From: Pseudomonas silvicola | Lineage (GTDB): Bacteria > Pseudomonadota > Gammaproteobacteria > Pseudomonadales > Pseudomonadaceae | NCBI RefSeq assembly: GCF_026651855.1 | Contig: NZ_CP093280.1 | Location: 7,276,501 to 7,340,500 of the forward strand | Length of the DNA: 64,000 bases | Reading direction: 5' to 3' | Part shown: positions 9,497-19,671 of the stretch, piece by piece | Position numbering within the stretch: the stretch's first letter is position 1 | How the letters are laid out: each line of letters opens with the position of its first letter | Made by a program: the position numbers and the translations under genes | The notes under the pieces: model-generated | Told to the model about the DNA's origin: nothing | Databases searched by the model: none | What the model saw: the letters and a program-made list of their open reading frames with translations, nothing else

Positions 9497-10645
9497 TCAG
9501 GGCCGGTTTTCGGCGTTGAGCGGCATATCGGCATCGGCGGCCAACTGGCGCACGGCGATATAGCGTTCGCTACGGCGGGTACGGTCCATTACCTGCCCTA
9601 CCAATTGGCCACAGGCGGCGTCGATGTCTTCGCCACGGGTGGTGCGCACGGTCACGTTGAAGCCCGCCTGGTGCAGGTGGTCCTGGAAGCGGCGGATGGC
9701 GTTGTTGCTCGGCCGCTCGTAACCGGAATGCGGGAACGGGTTGAACGGGATCAGGTTGACCTTGCAGGGTACGTTCTTGAGCAGCTCGACCATTTCCACC
9801 GCGTGCTCGAGCTTGTCGTTGACGTCCTTGAGCAGGGTGTACTCGATGGTCAGCACGCGCTTCTCGCCCAGTTGGGACATGTAGCGCTGGCACGACTCGA
9901 GCAGCATCTTGAGCGGATACTTCTTGTTGATCGGCACCAGCTGGTTGCGCAGCGCGTCGTTGGGCGCGTGCAGCGACAGCGCCAGGGACACGTCGATGTG
10001 ATCGGCGAGCACGTCGATCATCGGCACCACGCCCGAAGTGGACAGGGTGACCCGGCGTTTGGAGATGCCATAGCCCAGGTCATCCATCATCAGCCGCATG
10101 GCGGCGATGACGTTGTCGAAGTTCAGCAATGGCTCGCCCATGCCCATCATCACCACGTTGGTGATGGCGCGGTCGATGGTAGCCGGGACACTGCCGAAGG
10201 ATTTGTTGGCAATCCACACCTGGCCGATGACTTCGGCGGCGGTGAGGTTGCTGTTGAAGCCTTGCTTGCCGGTGGAGCAGAAACTGCAGTCCAGGGCACA
10301 GCCTGCCTGGGACGAAACGCACAAGGTGCCGCGTTTGCCCTGGGGAATGTAGACGGTCTCGACGCAGCTGCCGGACTCAACGCGCACCACCCACTTGCGG
10401 GTGCCGTCACTGGAGATGTCCTCGCTGACCACTTCCGGACCACGAATTTCGGCACAGGCCTTGAGCTTTTCGCGCAAGGCCTTGCCGACGTTCGTCATGG
10501 CGTCGAAATCATCGACGCCAAAATGGTGAATCCACTTCATGACCTGACCGGCACGAAAGCGCTTCTCCCCGATCGAGTCGAAGAACTGTTCCATCTCTGG
10601 TTGGGTCAAGCCCAAGAGGTTTGTCTTGCCAGTCATTGCAGTCAT
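9497..10645 (-). CDS. rlmN: 23S rRNA/tRNA adenine-C2 methyltransferase RlmN
   Basis: 382 aa from ATG at 10645, preferred over ATG at 10663 because AAGGTG lies about 6 nt upstream and the length matches the family. Radical-SAM cluster motif [15 protein letters not shown], and the methyl-carrier/catalytic region near the C-terminus ([15 protein letters not shown]). It methylates A2503 of 23S rRNA and A37 of some tRNAs. First gene of the pilF-rodZ-ispG-hisS cluster; ndk lies 28 bp upstream. Confidence 0.96.
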   Translation of the reverse strand: MTAMTGKTNLLGLTQPEMEQFFDSIGEKRFRAGQVMKWIHHFGVDDFDAMTNVGKALREKLKACAEIRGPEVVSEDISSDGTRKWVVRVESGSCVETVYIPQGKRGTLCVSSQAGCALDCSFCSTGKQGFNSNLTAAEVIGQVWIANKSFGSVPATIDRAITNVVMMGMGEPLLNFDNVIAAMRLMMDDLGYGISKRRVTLSTSGVVPMIDVLADHIDVSLALSLHAPNDALRNQLVPINKKYPLKMLLESCQRYMSQLGEKRVLTIEYTLLKDVNDKLEHAVEMVELLKNVPCKVNLIPFNPFPHSGYERPSNNAIRRFQDHLHQAGFNVTVRTTRGEDIDAACGQLVGQVMDRTRRSERYIAVRQLAADADMPLNAENRP

Positions 10646-10673
10646 GGTTTCACCTTCACTCATCAGCCGTGGC

Positions 10674-11099
10674 TTAGCGAGTGGTTACTTCGGTAGTTGC
10701 GAAGAAGTATGCGATTTCGCGGGCAGCGGCGGCTTCGGAGTCCGAACCGTGGACAGCGTTGGCGTCGATGGATTCAGCGAAGTCAGCACGGATGGTGCCG
10801 GCAGCCGCTTCTTTAGGGTTGGTGGCACCCATCAGCTCGCGGTTCAGAGCGATGGCGTTTTCGCCTTCCAGAACCTGAACGACAACCGGGCCGGAAGTCA
10901 TGAAGGCAACCAGTTCACCGAAGAAGCCACGAGCGCTGTGCTCAGCGTAGAAGCCTTCAGCTTCGGCCTTGGACAGTTGCTTCAGTTTCGAGGCAACGAC
11001 GCGCAGACCGGCTTTCTCGAAACGAGTGGTGATCTCGCCGATTACGTTCTTGGCAACGGCGTCAGGCTTGATGATGGAGAAAGTACGTTGAACAGCCAT
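10674..11099 (-). CDS. ndk: Nucleoside diphosphate kinase
   Basis: 141 aa, typical length. Starts [18 protein letters not shown]; the active-site His is in [12 protein letters not shown]. It equilibrates NTP pools using ATP. The promoter is likely just upstream: TATAAT at 11148-11153 (minus strand) within the loop of a hairpin that may also end the isc operon. Confidence 0.98.
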   Translation of the reverse strand: MAVQRTFSIIKPDAVAKNVIGEITTRFEKAGLRVVASKLKQLSKAEAEGFYAEHSARGFFGELVAFMTSGPVVVQVLEGENAIALNRELMGATNPKEAAAGTIRADFAESIDANAVHGSDSEAAAAREIAYFFATTEVTTR

Positions 11100-11130
11100 G
11101 GTGAAACTCCAGAAAACAGTGATTGTTGCG

Positions 11131-11161
11131 AAAAATTAAACCCGCGAATTATACGCGGGTT
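11131..11161 (-). terminator. Hairpin with T-rich tail downstream of iscX
   Basis: Perfect 8-bp stem AACCCGCG/CGCGGGTT with a 7-nt loop (11139-11161), followed on the minus strand by TAATTTTT (11138-11131). Placed 30 bp after the iscX stop, it fits an intrinsic terminator for the isc operon. The loop itself contains a consensus -10. Confidence 0.6.
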
Positions 11162-11177
11162 CTGGGGTAATGCCTAA
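11148..11177 (-). promoter_or_regulatory. Probable ndk promoter
   Basis: Minus-strand TATAAT (11153-11148) with a weak -35 TTAGGC (11177-11172) 18 bp upstream, 49 bp before the ndk start. The -10 is perfect but the -35 poor, and no experimental support is visible. Confidence 0.45.
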
Positions 11178-11190
11178 CCTGCAAAGATGA

Positions 11191-11391
11191 TCAGTCTATT
11201 TCGTCGGCCCAGAGGGTCTGGACCGCTTCCAGCACCTTCTCGCCTACGCGGCCGGAGGTACTGTCAAAACCAGGCAATTCCTTGATCCATTGCTGCAGTT
11301 CGACGAAGTTTACCGAGTATGGGTTCACACCCGGCTTGGCTTCGGCCAGCTCTTCTGCAATACGCTGTACATCATTCCAACCGTAAGTCAT
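11191..11391 (-). CDS. iscX: Fe-S assembly protein IscX
   Basis: 66 aa from ATG at 11391 (MTYGWNDVQRIAEELAE); the longer in-frame start at 11427 would overlap fdx. Small acidic protein ending LQTLWADEID-like (AVQTLWADEID). It binds IscS and iron and modulates desulfurase activity in E. coli. Last gene of the isc operon, 13 bp after fdx. Confidence 0.94.
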   Translation of the reverse strand: MTYGWNDVQRIAEELAEAKPGVNPYSVNFVELQQWIKELPGFDSTSGRVGEKVLEAVQTLWADEID

Positions 11392-11404
11392 GACAGCTTT
11401 CCGA

Positions 11405-11746
11405 TCAGTGCGGCGCTTCGGCGGCATGGTTGAGCGAGTATTTCGGGATCTCGACCGTCAGGTCTTCCTCACCGATGATGGTCTGGCACGACAGGCGTGA
11501 CTGGCGCTCCAGGCCCCAGGCCTTGTCCAGGTAATCTTCTTCCAGCTCATCGGCTTCTTCCAGCGAATCGAACCCTTCGCGGATGATGCAGTGACAAGTG
11601 GTGCAGGCACACACGCCGCCACAGGCGCTTTCGATCTCGATGTGGTTGTCGTGGGCGACTTCCAGCAGGGTCTTGCCGGGTTCCGCCTCGACGACCATGC
11701 CGTCCGGGCAGTGTTCTGCGTGGGGCAGAAAGATGATCTGCGGCAT
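11405..11746 (-). CDS. fdx: ISC-type [2Fe-2S] ferredoxin
   Basis: 113 aa. Cluster ligands in ACGGVCACTTCHCII and a fourth Cys in RLSCQTII. It supplies electrons for cluster assembly on IscU. Two bases separate it from hscA, so the genes are coupled. Confidence 0.96.
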   Translation of the reverse strand: MPQIIFLPHAEHCPDGMVVEAEPGKTLLEVAHDNHIEIESACGGVCACTTCHCIIREGFDSLEEADELEEDYLDKAWGLERQSRLSCQTIIGEEDLTVEIPKYSLNHAAEAPH

Positions 11747-11748
11747 CG

Positions 11749-13611
11749 TTATTCCTCAATCTCGTTCAGGTTGCGCCCGGCCAACGCGGCTTTCACCGTC
11801 GAGTCGAGGCGGCGGGCCGCGAAGGCGTCGGTGACCTGCGACAGACGCTTGGTCTGCTGCTCGATGGCCGCGCCGTCGGTACCGCTCATCAGTTCACGCA
11901 ATTCGGTCAATTGCAGCTCGATCACCATGCGCTCTTCGGCATCCAGCAGGCGGTCGCCGTCGGCTTCGATGGCCGCCTGCACGGCTTCGATCAGGCGCTC
12001 GGCGTCGACCTGGTGCTCGCGCAACTGGCGCGCCACCTTGTCGTCGCCGGCATACTGGAACGAATCCTTGAGCATGCGCGCGATTTCGCCGTCGGTCAGG
12101 CCGTAGGACGGCTTGACCTGAATGCTGGCTTCCACGCCCGAACCCAGCTCGCGCGCCGAAACGCTGAGCAGGCCGTCGGCGTCCACCTGGAAGGTGACGC
12201 GGATTTTCGCCGCACCGGCGACCATGGCCGGAATGCCACGCAATTCGAAGCGCGCCAGCGAGCGGCAGTCACTGATCAATTCACGCTCGCCTTGCAGCAC
12301 ATGAATCATCATGGCCGACTGGCCGTCTTTATAAGTGGTGAAGTCCTGGGCACGGGCGACGGGGATGGTGGTATTGCGCGGAATCACCTTCTCCATCAGC
12401 CCACCCATGGTTTCCAGGCCCAGGGACAACGGAATCACGTCCAGCAGCAACAGCTCGCCACCGTCACGCTTGTTGCCCGCCAGGGTATCGGCCTGGATGG
12501 CAGCGCCGATGGCCACTACCTGGTCCGGGTCGATGGACGTCAACGGCTCGCGACCGAACAGTTCGCCCACGGCCTCGCGCACGCGCGGCACGCGGGTAGA
12601 ACCGCCGACCATGACCACGGCACCCACTTCTTCCAGCTCCACGCCGGAATCACGCACGGCGCGGCGGCAGGCTTTCAGGCTGCGAGCCACCATGGGCTCG
12701 ATCAGCGCGTTGAAAGCATCACGGCTCAGGCTGCCCTTCCAGTCGCCGTATACCAGCTCGACAGTGTCAGCATCGGTCAGGGCTTCTTTGGCGTCGCAGG
12801 CCACTTGCAGCAGTTGACGCTGGGCACCGGGGGCCAGGTCAGAGGAAATACCGGCCTGCTCCACCACCCAATTGGCGATGGCGTGGTCGAAGTCGTCGCC
12901 ACCCAGGGCGCTGTCGCCACCGGTAGCCAGCACTTCAAAGACGCCGCCAGTCAGGCGCAGGATGGAAATGTCGAAGGTACCGCCACCCAGGTCATAGATG
13001 GCCACCAGGCCTTCGGCATGCTGGTCCAGCCCGTAGGCGACCGCGGCCGCGGTAGGTTCGTTGAGCAGGCGCAGCACATTCAGGCCCGCCAGCTTGGCGG
13101 CGTCCTTGGTGGCTTGGCGCTGGGCGTCATCGAAATAGGCCGGCACGGTGATCACCGCGCCCACCAGCTCGCCGCCCAGGGCCGCTTCGGCGCGCACGCG
13201 CAGCACCTTGAGGATGTCGGCGGACACTTCAACCGGGCTCTTGGCGCCTTGCACCGTCTCGATGAACGGCATGTGCGACTCGCCGCCGACGAAGCGGTAA
13301 GGCAGTTGCTCGCCCAGTTGCTTCACGTCGGCAAGGCCACGCCCCATCAGGCGCTTGACCGAAACAATGGTGTTGAACGGGTCGGTAGCGGCGGCAGCCT
13401 TGGCGGCAGCACCCACTTCGACGCGGTCGGCGTGGTAGCGAACGGCGGACGGCAGGATAACCTGACCCTGTTCGTCGGCCAGTGGCTCGGACAGACCACT
13501 GCGCAAGGCAGCGACCAGCGAATTGGTGGTGCCAAGGTCAATACCCACGGCCAGACGACGCTGGTGTGGCTGAGGACTCTGGCCGGGTTCGGCGATCTGC
13601 AGTAGGGCCAT
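11749..13611 (-). CDS. hscA: Fe-S assembly Hsp70 chaperone HscA
   Basis: 620 aa. Hsp70 ATPase domain starting [13 protein letters not shown], with phosphate motif [14 protein letters not shown] and interdomain linker [12 protein letters not shown] near residue 385, then the substrate-binding domain. Works with HscB to release clusters from IscU (LPPVK motif). Located between hscB and fdx in the standard order. Confidence 0.97.
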   Translation of the reverse strand: MALLQIAEPGQSPQPHQRRLAVGIDLGTTNSLVAALRSGLSEPLADEQGQVILPSAVRYHADRVEVGAAAKAAAATDPFNTIVSVKRLMGRGLADVKQLGEQLPYRFVGGESHMPFIETVQGAKSPVEVSADILKVLRVRAEAALGGELVGAVITVPAYFDDAQRQATKDAAKLAGLNVLRLLNEPTAAAVAYGLDQHAEGLVAIYDLGGGTFDISILRLTGGVFEVLATGGDSALGGDDFDHAIANWVVEQAGISSDLAPGAQRQLLQVACDAKEALTDADTVELVYGDWKGSLSRDAFNALIEPMVARSLKACRRAVRDSGVELEEVGAVVMVGGSTRVPRVREAVGELFGREPLTSIDPDQVVAIGAAIQADTLAGNKRDGGELLLLDVIPLSLGLETMGGLMEKVIPRNTTIPVARAQDFTTYKDGQSAMMIHVLQGERELISDCRSLARFELRGIPAMVAGAAKIRVTFQVDADGLLSVSARELGSGVEASIQVKPSYGLTDGEIARMLKDSFQYAGDDKVARQLREHQVDAERLIEAVQAAIEADGDRLLDAEERMVIELQLTELRELMSGTDGAAIEQQTKRLSQVTDAFAARRLDSTVKAALAGRNLNEIEE

Positions 13612-13652
13612 GCTTATCTGAATATCAGGCGTGCAGCCGTAGCGACACTGGG

Positions 13653-14174
13653 TTAATCGTCGAGGCGCTCTTCCAGCTGGCGCACTTCGTAGGAGAGCTT
13701 GTCGAGAAACTGCATGCGCCGCATCAGGCGTTCGGCCTGTTCGCGTTGCGCTGCGTCATCCCAACAGCTGGCGAAGCTTTCGTTCAGTTGTTCCTGGGCA
13801 ACCTTCACCCGCCGCTTGAACTGCGCCACACCGTCAAGGTCGGCGCTGTCCTGCAGGTCTTCGAGCTCTTCGCGCAATTGCATCTGCTGCATCAGGAACT
13901 CAGGGTCGTGGACCGTGGCTTCCTGGGGCACTTCGTGGCCACTGATGGCCAGCAGGTAGCGCGCACGCTTGGGCGCGTTCTTGAGGGTCTGGTAGGCCTC
14001 GTTGAGGCCCGCGGACTGCTCAAGCGCCAGGCGCTGTTCGCGCTCGGAGCCGTCGGCAAAGCGATCGGGATGCACGGCGCGCGCCAACTCACGGTAGCGC
14101 GCGGCCAACTGCTCGAGGTCCAGGCGGAAGCTCGGCTGCAGGTCAAACAAGGCAAAATGACAAGGAGTACCCAC
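13653..14174 (-). CDS. hscB: Fe-S assembly co-chaperone HscB (J protein)
   Basis: 173 aa from a GTG at 14174, giving the family N-terminus [15 protein letters not shown]; an upstream ATG at 14213 would overlap iscA. J-domain with the HPD tripeptide (AVHPDRFAD, about residue 40) and a C-terminal helical IscU-binding domain. Stimulates HscA ATPase. Lies 8 bp downstream of iscA. Confidence 0.95.
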   Translation of the reverse strand: MGTPCHFALFDLQPSFRLDLEQLAARYRELARAVHPDRFADGSEREQRLALEQSAGLNEAYQTLKNAPKRARYLLAISGHEVPQEATVHDPEFLMQQMQLREELEDLQDSADLDGVAQFKRRVKVAQEQLNESFASCWDDAAQREQAERLMRRMQFLDKLSYEVRQLEERLDD

Positions 14175-14182
14175 GGATAGCC

Positions 14183-14506
14183 TCAAACGTTGAAGCTTTC
14201 GCCGCAGCCACATTCACCGCGCACGTTGGGGTTGTTGAACTTGAAGCCTTCGTTCAACCCTTCCTTGACAAAGTCCAGCTCGGTGCCGTCCAGGTACGCC
14301 AGGCTCTTGGGATCGATGATCACTTTCTCGCCGTGGCTCTCGAACACCTGATCGTCTTCGCCCAGCGAATCAACGAACTCCAGCACATAGGCCAGGCCCG
14401 AGCAGCCGGTGGTGCGGACACCCAGGCGGATACCTTCGCCTTTGCCACGACCGTTCAGGGAACGGCGGATATGGCTGGCGGCGGCTTCTGTCATGCTGAT
14501 AGCCAT
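14183..14506 (-). CDS. iscA: A-type Fe-S carrier IscA
   Basis: 107 aa. The three conserved cysteines are present: one in TTGCSGLAY and two in [11 protein letters not shown] at the C-terminus. Transfers iron or [Fe-S] clusters to targets. Lies between iscU and hscB. Confidence 0.96.
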   Translation of the reverse strand: MAISMTEAAASHIRRSLNGRGKGEGIRLGVRTTGCSGLAYVLEFVDSLGEDDQVFESHGEKVIIDPKSLAYLDGTELDFVKEGLNEGFKFNNPNVRGECGCGESFNV

Positions 14507-14537
14507 CGTGACTCCTTACATCGTGCGATGCGTGCTG

Positions 14538-14924
14538 TTAGAGCAAACCTTTCTTCTGCTTGTAGTCGCGAACAGCGGCCTTGATGGCGTCTTCGGCGAG
14601 TACGGAGCAGTGAATTTTCACCGGCGGCAGAGCCAGCTCTTCAGCCAGCTGGGTGTTGCTGATGGTGACAGCCTCATCCAGCGACTTGCCCTTCATCCAC
14701 TCGGTGGCCAGGGAGCTGGAAGCAATGGCGGAGCCACAGCCGTAGGTCTTGAACTTGGCATCTTCGATGATGCCTTGCTCGTTGACCTTGATCTGCAGGC
14801 GCATCACGTCGCCGCAGGCTGGAGCGCCAACCATGCCGGTGCCCACGTCCGGGTCTTCGGCATTCATCTTGCCGACGTTACGTGGGTTTTCGTAGTGGTC
14901 GATGACCTTTTCGCTGTAAGCCAT
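14538..14924 (-). CDS. iscU: Fe-S cluster scaffold IscU
   Basis: 128 aa from ATG at 14924 (MAYSEKVIDHYENPRNVG). Cluster ligands in GAPACGDVM, FKTYGCGSAIAS and KIHCSVLAEDAI; the HscA-recognition motif LPPVK precedes the last cysteine. Scaffold for de novo [2Fe-2S] assembly from IscS sulfur. About 100 bp downstream of iscS. Confidence 0.97.
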   Translation of the reverse strand: MAYSEKVIDHYENPRNVGKMNAEDPDVGTGMVGAPACGDVMRLQIKVNEQGIIEDAKFKTYGCGSAIASSSLATEWMKGKSLDEAVTISNTQLAEELALPPVKIHCSVLAEDAIKAAVRDYKQKKGLL

Positions 14925-15027
14925 GATTCTCAATCCTCACTCATCAGGGCCGCTCTGAAGACCCTGCAGACACGCCTGCGTTTATCGCCACGTCGCTACA
15001 GGATCCGGATGGTGGCGGCTTCTTTGT

Positions 15028-16242
15028 TTAGTGTGCCGCCCACTCGATCTTCGAGATGTCGACGCCGTCTTTGTACATGTCCCACAGCGGCGACAGTGCG
15101 CGCAGCTTGGTCACGGCCTCGCAGACTTTCTGCGCGGCGTAGTCGATTTCTTCTTCGGTGCTGAAACGGCCGAAGGTGAAGCGGATCGAGCTGTGTGCCA
15201 GCTCGTCGTTGCGGCCCAGGGCGCGCAACACGTAGGACGGCTCCAGGGAGGCCGAGGTGCAGGCCGAACCGGACGAAACGGCCAGGTCCTTGAGCGCCAT
15301 GATCAGCGACTCGCCTTCCACGTAGTTGAAGCTCAGGTTCAGGTTGTGCGGCACGCGGGCGATCAGGCTGCCGTTCACGTACAGCTCTTCCAGGTGTTCG
15401 ACCTGCTTGAAGAAACGGTCGCTCAGGGCCTTGATGCGCACGTTCTCGCTGGCCATTTCCTGCTTGGCGATGGCAAACGCTTCACCCATGCCCACGATCT
15501 GGTGGGTAGCCAGGGTGCCCGAACGCATGCCGCGCTCGTGACCACCGCCGTGCATGGTGGCTTCCAGGCGAACGCGAGGCTTGCGGCTGACGTACAGCGC
15601 GCCGATACCTTTGGGGCCATAAGTCTTGTGGGCCGAGAACGACATCAGGTCGACCTTCAGCTTGCTCAGGTCGATGTCGACCTTGCCGGTGGACTGGGCG
15701 CCATCGACGTGGAACATCACACCGCGCGAGCGGGTCAGCTCACCAATGGCGGCGATGTCGTTGACCGTGCCGATTTCGTTGTTCACGTGCATGATCGAGA
15801 CCAGGATGGTGTCGTCACGCAGGGCGGCTTCGACCATGGCCGGAGTGATCAGGCCGTCGTCGCCTGGCTCGATGTACGTGACCTCGAAACCTTCACGTTC
15901 CAGTTGGCGCATGGTGTCCAGGACAGCCTTGTGCTCGATCTTGGAGGTGATCAGGTGCTTGCCCTTGGTGTGGTAGAAGTGCGCGACACCCTTGATGGCC
16001 AGGTTGTCGGACTCGGTGGCACCGCTGGTCCAGACGATTTCACGCGGGTCGGCGTTGACCAGGTCGGCCACTTGGCGACGGGCATTCTCGACCGCTTCCT
16101 CGGCTTTCCAGCCGAACACGTGGGAGCGGGAGGCCGGGTTGCCGAAGTTCCCGTCGTTGGTCAGGCATTCAATCATCTTTTGCGCTACACGCGGGTCGAC
16201 CGGCGTGGTGGCGGAGTAATCGAGGTAAATCGGCAACTTCAT
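15028..16242 (-). CDS. iscS: Cysteine desulfurase IscS
   Basis: 404 aa from ATG at 16242 ([20 protein letters not shown]); the in-frame extension upstream enters iscR. PLP lysine in [12 protein letters not shown] and the persulfide-forming loop Cys in [17 protein letters not shown]. Provides sulfur to IscU and to tRNA thiolation. Second gene of the operon, 40 bp after iscR. Confidence 0.98.
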   Translation of the reverse strand: MKLPIYLDYSATTPVDPRVAQKMIECLTNDGNFGNPASRSHVFGWKAEEAVENARRQVADLVNADPREIVWTSGATESDNLAIKGVAHFYHTKGKHLITSKIEHKAVLDTMRQLEREGFEVTYIEPGDDGLITPAMVEAALRDDTILVSIMHVNNEIGTVNDIAAIGELTRSRGVMFHVDGAQSTGKVDIDLSKLKVDLMSFSAHKTYGPKGIGALYVSRKPRVRLEATMHGGGHERGMRSGTLATHQIVGMGEAFAIAKQEMASENVRIKALSDRFFKQVEHLEELYVNGSLIARVPHNLNLSFNYVEGESLIMALKDLAVSSGSACTSASLEPSYVLRALGRNDELAHSSIRFTFGRFSTEEEIDYAAQKVCEAVTKLRALSPLWDMYKDGVDISKIEWAAH

Positions 16243-16282
16243 TGAAATTCTCCTATCAGGCGGGCTAGCCATGGTCACTGCG

Positions 16283-16777
16283 TCACTCGACGAAGGACGT
16301 TTCGATCTTGTCCAGGCGCTGGCTCTTGGCGGTGTTGCAACGGCGCAGGTCCTGGCGCTGGGCGACCTCTTGCACTTCACGGCGAGTGACAAGGTCAGCC
16401 AGACTGATACCGCTCAAAAACTCATGGATCTGCTGGCTGAGGTCGCACCACAAGTGGTGGGTGAGACAGGTGTCGCCAGCATGGCAATCGCCCAGTCCCT
16501 GGCAACGTGTTGCGTCGACCGATTCATTGACTGCATCGATAACCTGAGCCACCTGGATGCCATCCATTTCACGGGACAGCTGATAGCCACCACCCGGCCC
16601 ACGGACACTGGACACCAGGTTGCTGCGGCGCAGCTTGGCGAACAGTTGCTCCAGGTACGACAGGGAGATGCCTTGGCGCTCGGAGATATCGGCCAATGAG
16701 ACCGGCCCATGCTGCGCGTGCAACGCCAGGTCGAGCATGGCGGTCACGGCGTATCGGCCTTTAGTTGTCAGTCGCAT
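16283..16777 (-). CDS. iscR: Fe-S sensing repressor IscR
   Basis: 164 aa from ATG at 16777 ([18 protein letters not shown]). Rrf2-family winged helix followed by the three cluster cysteines in [17 protein letters not shown] (about residues 92-104). [2Fe-2S]-IscR represses its own operon; apo-IscR acts on other sites. The promoter upstream carries a good type-1 IscR site, consistent with autoregulation. Confidence 0.97.
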   Translation of the reverse strand: MRLTTKGRYAVTAMLDLALHAQHGPVSLADISERQGISLSYLEQLFAKLRRSNLVSSVRGPGGGYQLSREMDGIQVAQVIDAVNESVDATRCQGLGDCHAGDTCLTHHLWCDLSQQIHEFLSGISLADLVTRREVQEVAQRQDLRRCNTAKSQRLDKIETSFVE

Positions 16778-16817
16778 GGCGAGTACCACGAAAAAAGGGA
16801 GTAGCGGATTGCTATGA

Positions 16818-16846
16818 AGTATGCAATTCCCGAGTGTTTAAGTCAA
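16818..16846 (-). promoter_or_regulatory. isc operon promoter
   Basis: On the minus strand, -35 TTGACT (16846-16841) and -10 CATACT (16823-16818) are separated by exactly 17 bp. About 40 bp upstream of the iscR start. Confidence 0.75.
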
Positions 16847-16850
16847 CTAT
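16826..16850 (-). promoter_or_regulatory. Type-1 IscR binding site overlapping the isc promoter
   Basis: A 25-bp element (minus strand halves ATAGTTGACT and ACTCGGGAAT) matching the type-1 IscR consensus at about 22 of 25 positions and covering the -35 and spacer. A weaker second match directly abuts it upstream at 16851-16875. This predicts repression by holo-IscR. Confidence 0.7.
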
Positions 16851-16980
16851 AAGACCTACCACTTTAGTCGGGATTAGCAGCAAAATGGGCGGCGTACTGT
16901 AGCACAGGTTTAAGCCATTGGGGATTTGTGGCGCCTGGTTCCGGCGCTTCGCCCGCCCCTCGCCGGGAACCACAAAACCC

Positions 16981-17005
16981 TGCAGGACCGGGCGAAGCTC
17001 GGGAA
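16981..17005. repeat. REP-like element between cysE and iscR
   Basis: GGACCGGGCGAAGCTCGGGA, related to the elements at 1831, 26201 and 29411. Within the 245-bp gap between iscR and cysE that otherwise holds only the isc promoter and a GC-rich palindromic stretch at 16936-16975. Confidence 0.45.
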
Positions 17006-17021
17006 TGGCACAACCCAACAC

Positions 17022-17807
17022 CTAGCGAACGTCGACGGCAGGCGCCTCGACTTCCCCCTTCACGCACTCGAAGTCTTCGTCGCGCAATTGGGGCAGCTCC
17101 TTGGCGCAGTAGTCACTGCCCATGCGGGTCATGGCCCCGCACATGTCCTCCAGGCGCCCGTCAACGGCGTGCAGGTGGTCCAGCAGCTGGCCGATGGCAC
17201 GGGCCACCGGGTCGGGCATGTCCTCGGTCACGCCATAGGCATCGAAACCGATCTTCTCGGCCATGGCCTTGCGCTTGGCATCCACGGCGTCGTCGCTCTT
17301 GACGATGATGCGCCCGGGAATACCCACCGCCGTGGCGCCCGCCGGCACCGCCTTGGTGACCACGGCGTTGGAGCCGATCTTGGCCCCGGCACCGACGGTG
17401 AACGGCCCCAGCACCTTGGCGCCGGCCCCTACTACCACGCCATCTTCCAGCGTGGGGTGGCGCTTGCCCTTGTTCCAGCTGGTGCCACCCAGCGTCACGC
17501 CTTGGTAGATCGTGACGTCATTGCCGATCTCGGCGGTTTCGCCAATGACGATACCCATGCCGTGGTCGATGAAAAACCGTCGACCGATCCTGGCCCCGGG
17601 ATGGATTTCGATGCCGGTCATCCAGCGCCCGAAGTTGGACACCATCCGCGCCAGCCACTTGAAGTCGGCCTTCCATAGCTTGTGGGCGCCGCGGTGCAGC
17701 CAGATGGCATGCATGCCGGGGTAGCTGGTCACTACTTCGAAAGCGTTACGGGCCGCAGGGTCCCGGTGGAACACGCTTTGGATGTCTTCGCGAAGACGTT
17801 CGAACAT
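17022..17807 (-). CDS. cysE: Serine O-acetyltransferase CysE
   Basis: 261 aa. N-terminal helical region ([21 protein letters not shown]), then left-handed beta-helix hexapeptide repeats ([29 protein letters not shown]...). Makes O-acetylserine for cysteine synthesis. It lies next to the isc operon, which uses cysteine as sulfur donor, and 3 bp downstream of trmJ. Confidence 0.96.
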   Translation of the reverse strand: MFERLREDIQSVFHRDPAARNAFEVVTSYPGMHAIWLHRGAHKLWKADFKWLARMVSNFGRWMTGIEIHPGARIGRRFFIDHGMGIVIGETAEIGNDVTIYQGVTLGGTSWNKGKRHPTLEDGVVVGAGAKVLGPFTVGAGAKIGSNAVVTKAVPAGATAVGIPGRIIVKSDDAVDAKRKAMAEKIGFDAYGVTEDMPDPVARAIGQLLDHLHAVDGRLEDMCGAMTRMGSDYCAKELPQLRDEDFECVKGEVEAPAVDVR

Positions 17808-17810
17808 GGC

Positions 17811-18581
17811 TCAATCCTTACGCTTATGCAGCTCGCCACGGGCCGCTTTCTGGGTCTCCGTGAGGATGCCGCGCAATATGTTCATTTCCGCCCGGTTGAC
17901 CGAGCTGCGACCGTACAGGCGGCGCAAACGCGCCATCAGGTGCCGAGGGCTCTGCGGGTCGAGGAAGCCGATGTCCACCAGGCTCTGCTCCAGGTGGTCA
18001 TAGAAACGCTCCATCTCGTCGCTGGTCGCAAGCTCCGCGCTCTTGACCGACGCCACTTCGACCTTCTCGGTCTTCGACGCCTGACCCTCGGCCGCCAGCC
18101 AGGCCATGCGCACTTCATAGGCCAGCACCTGCACCGCCGCGCCCAGGTTCAGCGAACTGAAATCAGGGTTCGACGGGATATGCACGTGGAAATGACATCG
18201 CTGCAGCTCTTCATTGGTGAGGCCGGCGTGTTCACGGCCGAACACCAATGCGATCTCGCCGCCCTGGGCGGCTTCCTCGATGCTCTTGGCACCGCATTCA
18301 CGGGGGTCCAGCAGGGGCCAGGGGATGCGCCGGTCGCGGGCACTGGTGCCCAGCACCACGGTAGTGCCCACCAGGGCTTCTTCCAGGGTGGCCACCACCT
18401 GGGCATTGGCCAGCACATCATCGGCGCCAGAGGCACGGGCATTGGCCTCGTGGGAAGGGAAATCCAGCGGATCGACCAGCACCAGCCGCGACAGGCCCAT
18501 GTTCTTCATGGCGCGCGCGGCCCCACCGATATTGCCGGGGTGGCTGGTATTGACCAGGACGACACGAATATTTTCCAGCAA
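17811..18581 (-). CDS. trmJ: tRNA (Cm32/Um32) 2'-O-methyltransferase TrmJ
   Basis: 256 aa. SpoU/TrmH SPOUT fold: NTSHPGNIGGAARAMKNMGL at the N-terminus, ALVFGREHAGLTNEEL and SLNLGAAVQVLAYEVR knot motifs. Methylates the 2'-OH of residue 32 in several tRNAs. Divergent from suhB across a 144-bp promoter region. Confidence 0.94.
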   Translation of the reverse strand: MLENIRVVLVNTSHPGNIGGAARAMKNMGLSRLVLVDPLDFPSHEANARASGADDVLANAQVVATLEEALVGTTVVLGTSARDRRIPWPLLDPRECGAKSIEEAAQGGEIALVFGREHAGLTNEELQRCHFHVHIPSNPDFSSLNLGAAVQVLAYEVRMAWLAAEGQASKTEKVEVASVKSAELATSDEMERFYDHLEQSLVDIGFLDPQSPRHLMARLRRLYGRSSVNRAEMNILRGILTETQKAARGELHKRKD

Positions 18582-18725
18582 GGCGAGCGCTCACAGACAC
18601 GGGGAAAGAAACGAAATCTTACCGAACAGATACCGCTAACGCTACGAAAGGTGATGAGCCTCTTCTTCGCGGGAAGTTTTCTGCTAGAATGTTCGGCTTT
18701 CTTTAACGACCTAGGTGAAACGTCC

Positions 18726-19541
18726 ATGCAGCCCATGCTGAATATCGCGCTGCGCGCCGCCCGCAGCGCCAGTGAATTGATTTTCCGCTCCATCGAGCGC
18801 CTGGATACCATCAAGGTTGATGAGAAGGACGCCAAGGATTACGTCTCCGAAGTAGACCGCGCGGCCGAACAGAAAATCATCGACGCCCTGCGCAAGGCCT
18901 ACCCTACCCACACCATTCGTGGTGAGGAAACCGGCCTGCACGCCGGCAGCGGCGAAGGCGCCGAATACGAGTGGATCATCGACCCACTGGACGGCACCAC
19001 CAACTTCCTGCGCGGCATCCCGCACTTTGCCGTCAGCATCGCCTGCAAATACCGCGGCCGCCTGGAGCACGCCGTGGTCCTGGACCCGGTTCGCCAGGAA
19101 GAATTCACCGCCAGCCGTGGCCGTGGCGCCCAACTGAACGGCCGTCGCCTGCGCGTCAGCGGCCGCACCAGCCTGGACGGCGCCCTGCTGGGTACCGGCT
19201 TCCCGTTCCGCGACAACCAGATGGCCGACCTGGACAACTACCTGGGCATGTTCCGCAGCCTGGTAGGCCAGACCGCCGGCATCCGCCGCGCCGGTGCCGC
19301 CAGCCTGGACCTGGCCTACGTCGCCGCCGGCCGTTTCGACGCCTTCTGGGAGTCAGGCCTGAGCGAGTGGGACATGGCCGCGGGCGCGCTGCTGATTCAA
19401 GAAGCCGGCGGCCTGGTGAGCGACTTCACCGGTGGTCACGACTTCCTGGAAAAGGGCCACGTGGTAGCGGGCAACATCAAGTGCTTCAAGGCAGTACTGA
19501 CGGCCATCCAGCCGCACCTGCCGGCTTCCGTAAAGCGCTAA
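18726..19541 (+). CDS. suhB: Inositol-1-monophosphatase SuhB
   Basis: 271 aa from ATG at 18726 (MQPMLNIALRAARSASELI). Metal-binding motifs of the IMPase family: GEETG, DPLDGTTNF and WDMAAGALLIQEAGG. In E. coli SuhB also acts in rRNA antitermination. A -10-like TAGAAT lies at 18685-18690 and a strong terminator follows directly. Confidence 0.96.
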   Translation: MQPMLNIALRAARSASELIFRSIERLDTIKVDEKDAKDYVSEVDRAAEQKIIDALRKAYPTHTIRGEETGLHAGSGEGAEYEWIIDPLDGTTNFLRGIPHFAVSIACKYRGRLEHAVVLDPVRQEEFTASRGRGAQLNGRRLRVSGRTSLDGALLGTGFPFRDNQMADLDNYLGMFRSLVGQTAGIRRAGAASLDLAYVAAGRFDAFWESGLSEWDMAAGALLIQEAGGLVSDFTGGHDFLEKGHVVAGNIKCFKAVLTAIQPHLPASVKR

Positions 19542-19550
19542 GCTTTCGCC

Positions 19551-19590
19551 AGCCACAAAAAAAGCACCTTCGGGTGCTTTTTTTGTGGCT
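19551..19590 (+). terminator. Intrinsic terminator after suhB
   Basis: Perfect stem with TTCG tetraloop: AAAAAAAGCACC / GGTGCTTTTTTT, extended by AGCCAC/GTGGCT. Ten bases after the suhB stop; symmetric, so it could work in both directions. Confidence 0.92.
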
Positions 19591-19668
19591 GTAGCAGCGG
19601 ACCTGGCCGCGTCCGAGGCCCGCGCGCGTGCCTGGCACCACCCGGCGCTCGGGACGCGGCCATTTCCG
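19591..19668. repeat. REP-like palindrome, GTAGCAGCGGACC family
   Basis: Begins GTAGCAGCGGACCTGG and ends with an inverted GGACGCGGCC arm. The first 23 bp are identical to 38663-38685, so this is a dispersed palindromic family distinct from the TGTGGGACCGGG elements. Confidence 0.65.
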
Positions 19669-19671
19669 GCC

